Shown: one piece after another, positions 1 to 7,815 of the stretch
How the letters are laid out: every line of letters begins with the position of its first letter
Numbering within the stretch: the first letter of the stretch is position 1
Assembly: GCA_035764505.1 (NCBI GenBank)
Contig: DASTZC010000269.1
Span: 1 to 34,829, forward strand
Length of the DNA stretch: 34,829 nucleotides
From: Candidatus Polarisedimenticolia bacterium
GTDB lineage: Bacteria > Acidobacteriota > Polarisedimenticolia > Gp22-AA2 > AA152
Direction of reading: 5' to 3'
Notes under the pieces: generated by a model
What the model saw: the letters and a program-made list of their open reading frames with translations, nothing else
What the model was told of the DNA's origin: nothing
Databases searched by the model: none
Position numbers and translations under genes: made by a program

Positions 1-601
<601 letters not shown>

Positions 602-1276
602 CTAGTTGGAAGGGGCGCTTCCATGGATGAGAGGCACGAAACGCACCGGCACCAGGCGCCGTGACGTCCAGCTCCCCTCCGTCGCGCGGAACAGCCAAAG
701 ATCCTGATGCTCTTCCCCGAGCGGAAGGATGAGTCTGCCTCCATCGGCGATCTGGTGTCTCAGCGAGCCGGGAACCTCTTCGGAGGCGGCGGCGGCGAGC
801 ACGGCGTTGAAAGGGGCTTCCTCGCGCCAGCCCAGACGGCCGTCCCCGATGGCAAAAGAGATGTTGCGATACCCAAGGCGGTCCAGAACGACCCGCGCCT
901 TGAGAGAGAGCGTCTCCAGGACCTCCACCGTGTAAACTCCCTCCACCAGCTCGGCCAGCACCGCCGTCTGGTAGCCCGATCCGGTGCCGATCTCCAGCAC
1001 CCGCTCGTCCCCCCGCAGCTCCAGCTTCTCCGTCATGAACGCCACGATGAAGGGCTGGGAGAGAGTCTGTCCCAGCCCGATCGGGACGGGGGCGTCTTCA
1101 TAAGCCCGATGGGAGAATTCCGGGGGAAGGAAGAGATGCCTTGGAACTTTGGCCATGGCCCCCAGGACTCTGGGATCCCTGATGCCGCGCGCCTCGAGCT
1201 GCGACCGTACCATTTCCAGGCGGCGCTGCGCATACTCTGTTTCCGAAACACCTGCCGACCCATTCCTGTCGTTCAT
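602..1276 (-). CDS. pcm: Protein-L-isoaspartate O-methyltransferase
   Basis: The product repairs isomerised Asp/Asn residues by methylating L-isoaspartate with S-adenosylmethionine. The 224-residue protein shows the family order: the entry segment GLGQTLSQPFIVAFM (residues 67-81), SAM motif I VLEIGTGSGYQTAVLA (93-108), and a C-terminal LILPLGEE strand. The frame is open upstream to 1381, but the ATG at 1276 is preferred because GGAAAG lies 9 bases upstream and because the extra 35 residues would cross the promoter at 1303-1311 and match nothing in the family. It lies just upstream of proS and shares its orientation. The length is normal for Pcm (about 210-225 residues), and nothing is missing. 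Confidence 0.93.
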   Translation of the reverse strand: MNDRNGSAGVSETEYAQRRLEMVRSQLEARGIRDPRVLGAMAKVPRHLFLPPEFSHRAYEDAPVPIGLGQTLSQPFIVAFMTEKLELRGDERVLEIGTGSGYQTAVLAELVEGVYTVEVLETLSLKARVVLDRLGYRNISFAIGDGRLGWREEAPFNAVLAAAASEEVPGSLRHQIADGGRLILPLGEEHQDLWLFRATEGSWTSRRLVPVRFVPLIHGSAPSN

Positions 1277-1302
1277 CGAATGGAGCTTTCCAACATGGTG
1301 GA

Positions 1303-1311
1303 ATCTTAGCA
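1303..1311 (-). promoter_or_regulatory. Extended -10 promoter for pcm-proS
   Basis: The minus strand reads TGC-TAAGAT, an extended -10 element (TGn plus a 4/6 hexamer). There is no convincing -35 at 16-18 bp. Predicted initiation is near 1296, which gives a leader of about 20 bases containing the GGAAAG ribosome site of pcm. Confidence 0.45.
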
Positions 1312-1430
1312 CAAGCGTTCGGAGGGCCCGGAACCACACTTGATCAAACGGAAGCCCGGCGCGCTTCCGAGCTAGCCACACCGAACGGCCGCGCCGTGCA
1401 ACGCGTGGGGTGAACGCACTTCACTTGTCA

Positions 1431-1459
1431 TTGACACTGTCGGGACCCCCTCCTAAGAT
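1431..1459 (+). promoter_or_regulatory. Sigma70-type promoter, TTGACA-N17-TAAGAT
   Basis: A perfect TTGACA at 1431-1436, a 17-base spacer and TAAGAT at 1454-1459 (4/6) point into the gene at 1465. The expected start of transcription is 1465-1467, which coincides with the GTG start codon and lies 4-6 bases before the alternative ATG at 1471. The message would be leaderless or nearly so. Confidence 0.6.
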
Positions 1460-1464
1460 GAGCC

Positions 1465-2175
1465 GTGGCCATGCAAGGCGATCGCATCGCTTCTTCCTGC
1501 CGTTTCTCCCTCGTCCCAGAATGCCTGATCCTTACCGCGGCGCTTGCCGGACTGACATCCAGCCGTTGCAGCGGGGTTCGCGTGTCTCCGGAGGAGCAGC
1601 TCGTCTACAAGTATGCGGAAGGAATCCAGAGCCTGCACCAGCCAACTTACGACGACTTCTTCCTGGCCTGCCATCCGGAGTGGGAGCAGACCGATCTGGT
1701 CACCCGCATGGCCCGGTACGAGAGCGCGCGGCGCGGGGGAAGCGTGGAATTCTCCAGCGACGGCATCGAGATGGTGAAGCTCGCCGCCCTCGGGAGAGGG
1801 GCCTATTTCAAGGTGGCACGGGTGGTGAAGGAAGCCGGCAGGCTGCAGTTCCGGACGATGGTGAAGCCCGACTACATCGCCATCAACAATCTGGTTTTTC
1901 CGGAGAAAGCCGTCGTCTATCTCCTCGGAGAGCCATTCGGGTCCGTCCTTTCCATCAAGCCCGGCGGAAAATCGTTTGGTCCCGAGCGCAGCGTTCTCTG
2001 GTCGGTGGACCTTCACTGGATCTGGGTCCCCAATCCGCTCGCCAAGTCGGACTGGTGCCTGTATTCGGTGGCGCCCGTCCCCGGGAGCGAGGTATTCATG
2101 AAAATGAAATTCAACGAAGCGGGAACTCCGGCGGCGGCCGGACAGCCTAGGGAACCCGCAGGACCCTCACCGTAA
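1465..2175 (+). CDS. Unknown membrane-anchored or exported protein
   Basis: I do not recognise this 236-residue protein. A hydrophobic stretch (about residues 20-31, ILTAALAGL) follows a short polar N terminus, so it is probably exported or anchored. A Cys follows the stretch (SSRC), but the residues around it do not form a normal lipobox. The rest is a soluble domain with no familiar motif, containing DYIAINNLVFPEKAVVYLLG and a Trp-rich WSVDLHWIWVPNP segment, then an Ala/Pro-rich tail. The start is GTG 1465 or ATG 1471; neither has a Shine-Dalgarno site, which fits the promoter sitting directly in front. The 3' end overlaps the convergent gene by 29 bases. Confidence 0.7.
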   Translation: MAMQGDRIASSCRFSLVPECLILTAALAGLTSSRCSGVRVSPEEQLVYKYAEGIQSLHQPTYDDFFLACHPEWEQTDLVTRMARYESARRGGSVEFSSDGIEMVKLAALGRGAYFKVARVVKEAGRLQFRTMVKPDYIAINNLVFPEKAVVYLLGEPFGSVLSIKPGGKSFGPERSVLWSVDLHWIWVPNPLAKSDWCLYSVAPVPGSEVFMKMKFNEAGTPAAAGQPREPAGPSP

Positions 2176-2647
2176 GATAGTTGGAGCGGATCTCCCTGCC
2201 GTCTTTTCCGGTGACCGAAATCCTGTAAAGGTAGGAGCCGGGGTAGAGGATCTCGAAGTTCTTGCTGAATGTCGTGGAGACATGCAGCTCGTTCTCGTCG
2301 TGCAGGCAGCGCGGAGCTTCGGTCAGGCGGGTTTCTTTCTCGGGGCTCGATCCCGGATCGACCCGAACCCAGGTGACTGCCGCGTGGCAGTAGTTCGGAT
2401 CGAGCGGATCAATACCCGTCAGGGTCGCAACAAGCTGTATCTCCATGGGGGCAAAGCCATAGACCGGCGATCCGTTGAGGAGGAGCCTGGGGGACTTTTT
2501 CTCCTCCTTGGGAGCCTCCTTCGGAGGCGCCTCCTTCTTCGAATTGCCGAATGCCAGCCCCCACGGCTGCATCAATGCGACGGTGAAGGCCAGCACGACG
2601 AGCGGTGAAGTCTGGCGCAACCGCCTCGGATCCACGAATTTCCTCAT
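2147..2647 (-). CDS. Unknown secreted protein with a beta-sandwich-like C-terminal half
   Basis: This 166-residue protein has an N-terminal signal-like segment (LVVLAFTVALMQPWGLAFG, about residues 16-34), then a short Lys/Glu/Pro linker (KKEAPPKEAPKEEKK), then a domain of about 115 residues. That domain alternates polar and hydrophobic strands and ends YPGSYLYRISVTGKDGREIRSN-type, which resembles Ig/PKD-like folds. No family is assigned. It is expected in the periplasm or at the surface. ATG 2647 is chosen over GTG 2656 because a -10 element lies at 2668-2673 and the GTG would sit within about 5 bases of the start of transcription. It is convergent with, and overlaps, the 1465 gene by 29 bases. 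Confidence 0.7.
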   Translation of the reverse strand: MRKFVDPRRLRQTSPLVVLAFTVALMQPWGLAFGNSKKEAPPKEAPKEEKKSPRLLLNGSPVYGFAPMEIQLVATLTGIDPLDPNYCHAAVTWVRVDPGSSPEKETRLTEAPRCLHDENELHVSTTFSKNFEILYPGSYLYRISVTGKDGREIRSNYLTVRVLRVP

Positions 2648-2667
2648 AGATTCCACTCTCTTCCGCG

Positions 2668-2696
2668 ACTCTATGTCAGGCTCCCGTCAGGGTCAA
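2668..2696 (-). promoter_or_regulatory. Sigma70-type promoter, TTGACC-N17-TAGAGT
   Basis: On the minus strand TTGACC (2696-2691, 5/6) is followed by 17 bases and TAGAGT (2673-2668, 4/6). Initiation near 2661 would leave a leader of only about 14 bases before ATG 2647. Confidence 0.55.
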
Positions 2697-2895
2697 GAAT
2701 CAGCATTCCTGCGCACTCTGCGAGGGACAGATACGCATTTTCTGGTACACTCCCGGGCAGTGCTCCTATCTCGATCCCATCGACCGTGCTGTAAACAATC
2801 AGCTTATCCATGGCTTCGGGGCTGGCATGCTTCTGGCTCATGGGGTGGTTCCGCCGGCGTCGATTGAAATCGGCGCCATCGGGAGAATCAAAGCC

Positions 2896-4821
2896 ATGAC
2901 CCCTCTCATCAAGCGTTGGATTGGCTGCCTCGCCCTGGGCTTTGCCCTCGTGATTCAGCCTGGTGCCGCCCAGGACGACTCCCAGGACGGTTACGATTCC
3001 GAGGCCGGAGTTCCGGCCCGGATCCGAGCGCTGGAGGGAGACGCGACCCTGGAACGGGACCTGGAGCGGGATCGACTGAACGCCACCATCAACGCGCCCG
3101 TTTATCCGGGAGACCGGATCATTTCCTATCGAGCTCTAGAGCTGCAGCTCCCCGACGGCAGCCTGGTGTGGTGTGACTCCGACACGGTACTTGAAGTCGT
3201 GGCGCTTAGCGATACCTCCAGCTCCGAGGGGACGGTCCTGAAAGTGACCAACGGGACGATCGAAACGCGGATTGAAACGGCCGCCTCGGGCGAGTCGGCG
3301 ATGCGTGTCGATACTCCCGAATCATCGGTCTATCTGATGAGCCGTGGGCGTTTCCGCATCGAATCGACGCATGGCGTCACCACCGCTACCTCCTATCGCG
3401 GCGTGGCCGAGCTGGCGGGAGACCAGGGTTCCACGATCATTCGGAGCGGACAGCAAAGCCGGGTTCAGAGCGGCGCGGGAGCCGAGGATGCCTGGGCGGT
3501 GAACACGCTGAGGCTGGACAACTTCGGAGAGTGGTGCGAGGAGCGTGAGTCGAGCTACCTCACCGATTCCGAGGATCAGGAAGAGCGCGAGTATGTCGCC
3601 CAGGTTCCCCGTCCGGTTCGACATTATGTCTCCGAGCTCGATTACTACGGAGACTGGCAGTTCGTATCGACCTATGGGTGGGTCTGGCGTCCGGCGGCGA
3701 TCCAGGTCGGCTGGAGGCCTTACTACAGCGGCTACTGGTGCTGGCGCCCTGGCGGCTGGACCTGGGTTTCCTACGAGCCCTGGGGCTGGCTCCCTTATCA
3801 CTACGGGCGCTGGAGCTGGGTGACCAGCGCTGGATGGGTCTGGATACCGGGGGCGGTCTATTCCGGAGCCTGGGTCAGTTGGGCGGTGACACCGGCCTAC
3901 GTGGGATGGTGTCCGCTGGATTACTACAATCGTCCGGCTTACGTGCGCTACAACTACACCAATGTGACGGTGAACCACTATGGAGGCGGGTGGAACTTCC
4001 TTCCCCTCAACCACTGGGGCGAGCGCAATCTCAGCCGGGACATCGTGCGCGCCGACCGCGTGCCGCAACTGCAGGGGGCGGTTGCGACACGGTCGCTGCC
4101 CCGCTTCGATTCGCGCCAGGCCAAGGTCCGCCCCGAGATCGTGCAGCGTATCGTCCGCGAAAATCCCTCGCGCCGAGATCTGTCGCTCGAATCCGCTCAG
4201 CCGGGGTCGCCGCAGGCAGGGGGAACTTCCTTCCGCCAGTCGGACCGCAGGGAGCGGACCTTCTCGAGGCAGCCCGATGCCAGGTCCTTCAAGCCTGATA
4301 ACGCCGGGACCATGAGGTCCTACAAGCCCGACAATGCCGGAAAACAGCCTGCACGCGCGGGCGTTTCGACACGTGGTCCGGCAGGGGAGTCCGAGCAGAA
4401 CAACCGGTCTCCACGTTCGGTGGAAACTTTCAAACCGCGCAGGACCGCACCTCCGACAGGCCCGGCTCCGGCTACCACGCTGGAGCGGCAGCGTGAAACG
4501 AGGAATCTGCCTCCGCCGCGGGTGCGCTCGAGCTCCGACGATCCTTCGCGCAGGGTGCTCGACAAGATCCTGAGGGATAATGCTGGTCAGCCGCCGCAGG
4601 AGGCGCGCGCCACCCCCCAGGGGCCCGATCGTGGCCGCTCCGGCGTCCCCCCTGGGGAAGGCGGCCGGCGCAGTACAGGGGGCGAGACCATCCGAAAGCC
4701 GGTTCCGGGCCAGGCCGCGCGACCGGTGGAAGGCAGGCCGGGAGGGTCTCCTCAAGGCCGGCGCGATGCCCCCCCGGCCGGGAAGAAACAGGATGAATCC
4801 CGGAAGAAGGACAAGCCCTGA
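2896..4821 (+). CDS. Secreted FecR-domain / DUF6600 protein
   Basis: This 641-residue protein begins with a signal peptide (LALGFALVIQPGAA, cleavage near A25). A FecR-like domain spans residues 44-192, with the typical YPGDRI and LQLPDGSLVW strands. Residues 245-345 form a DUF6600-type block built from repeated Trp/Tyr/Gly/Pro phrases such as GWVWRP and GRWSWV, with 17 Trp in residues 251-340. The C-terminal 240 residues are Pro/Arg/Ser-rich, probably disordered and basic, and contain a direct KPDNAG repeat. There is no transmembrane helix or sigma-factor partner, so it is not a classical FecR signal transducer; a structural or surface-binding role outside the inner membrane is inferred. Start ATG 2896 has GGGAG 10 bases upstream. 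The frame is open to 2827, but the upstream residues would hide the signal peptide. Confidence 0.85.
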   Translation: MTPLIKRWIGCLALGFALVIQPGAAQDDSQDGYDSEAGVPARIRALEGDATLERDLERDRLNATINAPVYPGDRIISYRALELQLPDGSLVWCDSDTVLEVVALSDTSSSEGTVLKVTNGTIETRIETAASGESAMRVDTPESSVYLMSRGRFRIESTHGVTTATSYRGVAELAGDQGSTIIRSGQQSRVQSGAGAEDAWAVNTLRLDNFGEWCEERESSYLTDSEDQEEREYVAQVPRPVRHYVSELDYYGDWQFVSTYGWVWRPAAIQVGWRPYYSGYWCWRPGGWTWVSYEPWGWLPYHYGRWSWVTSAGWVWIPGAVYSGAWVSWAVTPAYVGWCPLDYYNRPAYVRYNYTNVTVNHYGGGWNFLPLNHWGERNLSRDIVRADRVPQLQGAVATRSLPRFDSRQAKVRPEIVQRIVRENPSRRDLSLESAQPGSPQAGGTSFRQSDRRERTFSRQPDARSFKPDNAGTMRSYKPDNAGKQPARAGVSTRGPAGESEQNNRSPRSVETFKPRRTAPPTGPAPATTLERQRETRNLPPPRVRSSSDDPSRRVLDKILRDNAGQPPQEARATPQGPDRGRSGVPPGEGGRRSTGGETIRKPVPGQAARPVEGRPGGSPQGRRDAPPAGKKQDESRKKDKP

Positions 4822-4828
4822 TCCTTTC

Positions 4829-4858
4829 TTGACAGCGCCGGAAATCGCATGCTAGGTT
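4829..4858 (+). promoter_or_regulatory. Promoter for the def-fmt-rsmB run, TTGACA-N18-TAGGTT
   Basis: A perfect TTGACA at 4829-4834 lies 18 bases before a weak TAGGTT -10. It is just downstream of the FecR/DUF6600 stop and points at def. The predicted start of transcription (about 4865) falls at the base of the 4863-4898 hairpin. Confidence 0.5.
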
Positions 4859-4862
4859 CCAA

Positions 4863-4906
4863 GCGGCCCTCGGGGAAAAATGGATCCCCGGGGGCCGCGG
4901 CCTTTT
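4863..4906 (+). terminator. 14-bp GC-rich hairpin followed by TTTT (terminator or 5' leader hairpin)
   Basis: Bases 4863-4876 pair with 4885-4898 over 14 positions, with one G-U pair and an 8-base loop (AAAATGGA). GGCC and four T residues follow. It could terminate the upstream gene. The short T-run offset by four bases, and the TTGACA promoter lying before it, also allow it to be the 5' end of the def transcript, where it would act as a stability element or attenuator. Confidence 0.6.
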
Positions 4907-4926
4907 AAGGGAGAACTCCACCCCCC

Positions 4927-5451
4927 ATGCCCCTCCGACCCATCATCAAGTACCCGGATCCCGTCCTGAGCACGCGCGCCGAGGAGGTGGCATCCATCAC
5001 CTCCGAGATCCGCGCCCTGGCGGCCGATATGATCGAGACCATGCACGAGGCTCCGGGTGTGGGACTGGCCGCCAATCAGGTGGGCGTCACCCTGCGCGTC
5101 GCCATGGTCGACTTGTCCGTCGGAAAGGATCCTGCCGCCCTCGTAATCCTCGTAAATCCCAAAGTCGTTTCCGTGGAAGGCCACCAGATCGACGAGGAGG
5201 GATGCCTGAGTCTTCCGGGAATCACGGAGCAGGTAGGACGTCCCCTGCGTGCCGAGGTCGAGGCCCTGAACCTCGAAGGGAGCAGGTTTCGTGTCGTGGG
5301 GGAGGGGCTGATGGCCAGGGCCCTGCTTCATGAGATCGATCATCTGGACGGGATACTTTTCCTGGATCGGCTCAGCCCGCTGAAGCGCCGCCTGGTGCGC
5401 AAGAAGATTCAAAAGCTGATTCGCGACGGGGAGTGGGGCGAGGTCGGGTGA
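4927..5451 (+). CDS. def: Peptide deformylase
   Basis: The product removes the formyl group from the N-terminal methionine of new proteins. The 174-residue protein has all three signature motifs: GVGLAANQ (residues 44-51), EGCLS with metal ligand C93 (91-95) and HEIDH with two histidine ligands and the catalytic Glu (135-139). The length is normal. The nearest Shine-Dalgarno, GGGAG at 4909-4913, is 13 bases from the ATG, longer than usual. The stop overlaps the fmt start (GTGA), which couples the enzyme that removes formyl groups to the one that adds them. This order is conserved in many bacteria. Confidence 0.97.
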   Translation: MPLRPIIKYPDPVLSTRAEEVASITSEIRALAADMIETMHEAPGVGLAANQVGVTLRVAMVDLSVGKDPAALVILVNPKVVSVEGHQIDEEGCLSLPGITEQVGRPLRAEVEALNLEGSRFRVVGEGLMARALLHEIDHLDGILFLDRLSPLKRRLVRKKIQKLIRDGEWGEVG

Positions 5452-6407
5452 GACTGGCATTCCTCGGAACCTCCGATTTCGCTGTTCCCACGCTCGACTC
5501 CCTTTGCGATGCCGGACACGAGGTGGCGCTGGTTCTCTGCCAGCCCGACCGGCCCGCCGGCCGCGGGCGACAGCTCCAGCCTGGTCCGGCCAAGCGCCTT
5601 GCGCTGTCGAAAGGGCTCCCGATCTTCCAGCCCCAGGTTCTGGACGATGCGGCTCTCGAGAGGCTCTCGCGCCTGGAGATGCGGGCGGCCGTCGTCGTCT
5701 CGTACGGGCTCATTCTTCCCGCGGCGCTCCTGCGCCTGCCTCCGCTCGGCTGCATCAACCTTCACGGGTCCCTTCTGCCGAAATACCGCGGCGCTTCACC
5801 CGTGGCCCATGCGATTCTCCGCGGCGAAACGGTCACCGGAGTGACGACCCTGCTGATGAACGAAGGTATCGACACAGGCCCCCTTCTGCTCCAGAAGGCG
5901 ACGCCCATAGGGGAAGAAGAGTCTGCCGGTGAGCTGGAGGCGAGGCTCGCCGTAACGGGCGCCGGATTGGTGCTCGAGACCCTGGAGAAGCTCTCCGCCG
6001 GAGAGCTGACCCCGCGCTCTCAGATTGTGGACCGGCAGACCTATGCTCCCAAGATCGCGGTGAGCTCCGGGCGCATACTCTGGAGCCTTCCGGCCGCCGG
6101 GATCGCGAGGCAGGTTCGCGCCTACAACCCCCGCCCCGGTGCCTTCACCCGTCATCGCGGACGAATCCTCAAGATCTGGAGAGCGCGGACCGCACCCCCC
6201 TCCGGCGGAGTAGAGCCCGGCATCGTGATCGCCGGCGGTGGCACGTTGCAAGTGGCCTGCGGGGAGTCCAGCGTCCTCGAGCTGCTGGAGGTCCAGCTCG
6301 AAGGGCGCCGCCGCGTGAGTGGCGAAGAGCTACTCAGGGGGCGGTTGATTGCATCGGGAGATCGTTTTGACGACGGTGAAGCGTGGCAGGATGAAGGGCC
6401 CGCGTGA
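5448..6407 (+). CDS. fmt: Methionyl-tRNA formyltransferase
   Basis: The product transfers a formyl group from 10-formyl-tetrahydrofolate to Met-tRNA(fMet). The 319-residue protein has the N-terminal Rossmann start VRLAFLGTSDFAVPTL and the catalytic signature INLHGSLLPKYRGA, with N104 and H106 plus D142 in GIDTGP. A C-terminal beta-barrel follows (from about residue 210). The start is GTG 5448, sharing GTGA with the def stop. The frame is open 15 bases further upstream, but family alignment supports V1 as the initiator. It ends inside the rsmB start region. No anomalies. Confidence 0.97.
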   Translation: MRLAFLGTSDFAVPTLDSLCDAGHEVALVLCQPDRPAGRGRQLQPGPAKRLALSKGLPIFQPQVLDDAALERLSRLEMRAAVVVSYGLILPAALLRLPPLGCINLHGSLLPKYRGASPVAHAILRGETVTGVTTLLMNEGIDTGPLLLQKATPIGEEESAGELEARLAVTGAGLVLETLEKLSAGELTPRSQIVDRQTYAPKIAVSSGRILWSLPAAGIARQVRAYNPRPGAFTRHRGRILKIWRARTAPPSGGVEPGIVIAGGGTLQVACGESSVLELLEVQLEGRRRVSGEELLRGRLIASGDRFDDGEAWQDEGPA

Positions 6408-7731
6408 GGTTGCCTGCGAAATCCTCGAACGCCTGGGAGACCCGAAGATGCGGGCAAACCAGGAGCTCCTCGAGCGTGGCGCGGCGCTTTGCGATGAAAG
6501 GGACCGCCGGCTGGCCAAGGAGCTGGTGAGCGGCACGCTGCGGAACCTCGCCACCCTGGACGCGGCGCTCGAGGACCTGTCGGGGGTCGCCCTCGAAAGA
6601 ATCGACGGGCATCTCCTGGGCCCCTTGCGCATCGGCTTGTACCAGATCCTCCACCTGGATCGCATTCCCCCCTCGGCGGCGGTAAACGAGTCGGTGAAGC
6701 TCGCCCGCTCGACCTCGGGCACGCGGGGAGCGGGATTCGTGAATGCGGTGCTGAGAAAGGCGGTCAATGGGCGAGATCGGCTTCGGGCGATGCCGGACCA
6801 GGGCCTCGACGCAGCGGCCCTGGCGCTGCAGTTCTCCGTCCCGGAATGGATCGTCGCGCGCTGGCTGGACCGCTGGGGTCAGGACGAGACCCATGATCTC
6901 CTCCGGTCCATGTCACGGCCGTCTCCCGTTTCGCTCTGGGTGAATCCGGCCCTCGGCACGGCCGAGGAGCTGGCAAGGGAGCTTCGCGAAGAAGGGATCG
7001 AGACCCGGGAATCGGAACGGATTCCCCACTGTCTGCATGTCGTGAAAGGGAACCCAGCGACCTCACGCTGCTTCAGCGAGGGGAAAGGCTACCTCCAGGA
7101 TGAAGGCTCACAGGCCATCGCGCTCCTGATGCCGGTGCAGGCGGGTATGACGATTCTCGATGCATGCGCGGCGCCCGGCGGCAAATCCTTCATCCTTGCG
7201 AGCCGGACGGGAGCTGGCGGAAAGGTAATCGCCGTGGATCGGGCCGTGCCGCGGTTGCGACGGCTGCTCCATAATCGCGCGCGCCTGAAGATCGACAACG
7301 TCTTTCCTCTGGCGGCGGACATGGAAAGACGGCCTCCTTTCTCGTCCGCTTTCGACGCGGTTATCCTCGATGCGCCCTGCACGGGAACCGGCGTCATGGG
7401 CCGTCATCCCGAGATCCGCTGGCGCCTCGATCCCGGCGACCTGGTCTCGCTGGTCGCACGCCAGCGCAACCTGCTCCAAAGTACTGCCGCGGCGGTGGCT
7501 CCCGGAGGCGTCCTCCTCTATTCGGTCTGCAGCCTCGAGCCCGAAGAAGGGGAGGAGCAGATCGATTGGTTCGTCGAGGCCCACCCGGAGTTCGAGACGG
7601 TTTCGCTGCTTCCTTTCCTTCCGATTTTGGCGTCGGACGCCCTCGGAGAGGGGGACAGTGTCTGCTTCCTGCCCCACCGCCACAGGACGGATGGTTTCTT
7701 CGCGGCTCTGTTGCGGCGCAAGGCTTCATAG
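6391..7731 (+). CDS. rsmB: 16S rRNA (cytosine-967-C5)-methyltransferase
   Basis: The product methylates C967 of 16S rRNA using SAM. The roughly 446-residue protein has a NusB-like RNA-binding domain (residues 1-140) and a Rossmann methyltransferase domain. Motif I is LDACAAPGGKS (256-266), motif IV is DAPCTGTGVMG (from residue 327, Cys 330) and motif VI is YSVCSLEPEE (catalytic Cys near 380). The start is uncertain: ATG 6391 overlaps fmt by 17 bases, while TTG 6367 has GGGAG six bases upstream and would add eight residues. It is the third gene of the def-fmt-rsmB run, and its stop is followed by a new promoter. Confidence 0.95.
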   Translation: MKGPREVACEILERLGDPKMRANQELLERGAALCDERDRRLAKELVSGTLRNLATLDAALEDLSGVALERIDGHLLGPLRIGLYQILHLDRIPPSAAVNESVKLARSTSGTRGAGFVNAVLRKAVNGRDRLRAMPDQGLDAAALALQFSVPEWIVARWLDRWGQDETHDLLRSMSRPSPVSLWVNPALGTAEELARELREEGIETRESERIPHCLHVVKGNPATSRCFSEGKGYLQDEGSQAIALLMPVQAGMTILDACAAPGGKSFILASRTGAGGKVIAVDRAVPRLRRLLHNRARLKIDNVFPLAADMERRPPFSSAFDAVILDAPCTGTGVMGRHPEIRWRLDPGDLVSLVARQRNLLQSTAAAVAPGGVLLYSVCSLEPEEGEEQIDWFVEAHPEFETVSLLPFLPILASDALGEGDSVCFLPHRHRTDGFFAALLRRKAS

Positions 7732-7739
7732 CGGTTATG

Positions 7740-7768
7740 TTGAATCGACTTTTCCCCTGTGCTAGCAT
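7740..7768 (+). promoter_or_regulatory. Sigma70-type promoter before the PASTA gene, TTGAAT-N17-TAGCAT
   Basis: TTGAAT (7740-7745, 4/6) and TAGCAT (7763-7768, 4/6) are separated by 17 bases directly after the rsmB stop. Initiation near 7775 gives a leader of about 40 bases, in which no Shine-Dalgarno is visible. Confidence 0.45.
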
Positions 7769-7815
7769 GCCGCCCTCGATCCGTCGACGTTACTGATGAG
7801 TTTTCAATTACTTAA

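Noticed and set aside
3322-4755. 477-codon minus-strand frame opposite the FecR/DUF6600 gene
   Set aside because: Arg/Pro-rich shadow of the Trp-rich repeats; no start context or motifs.
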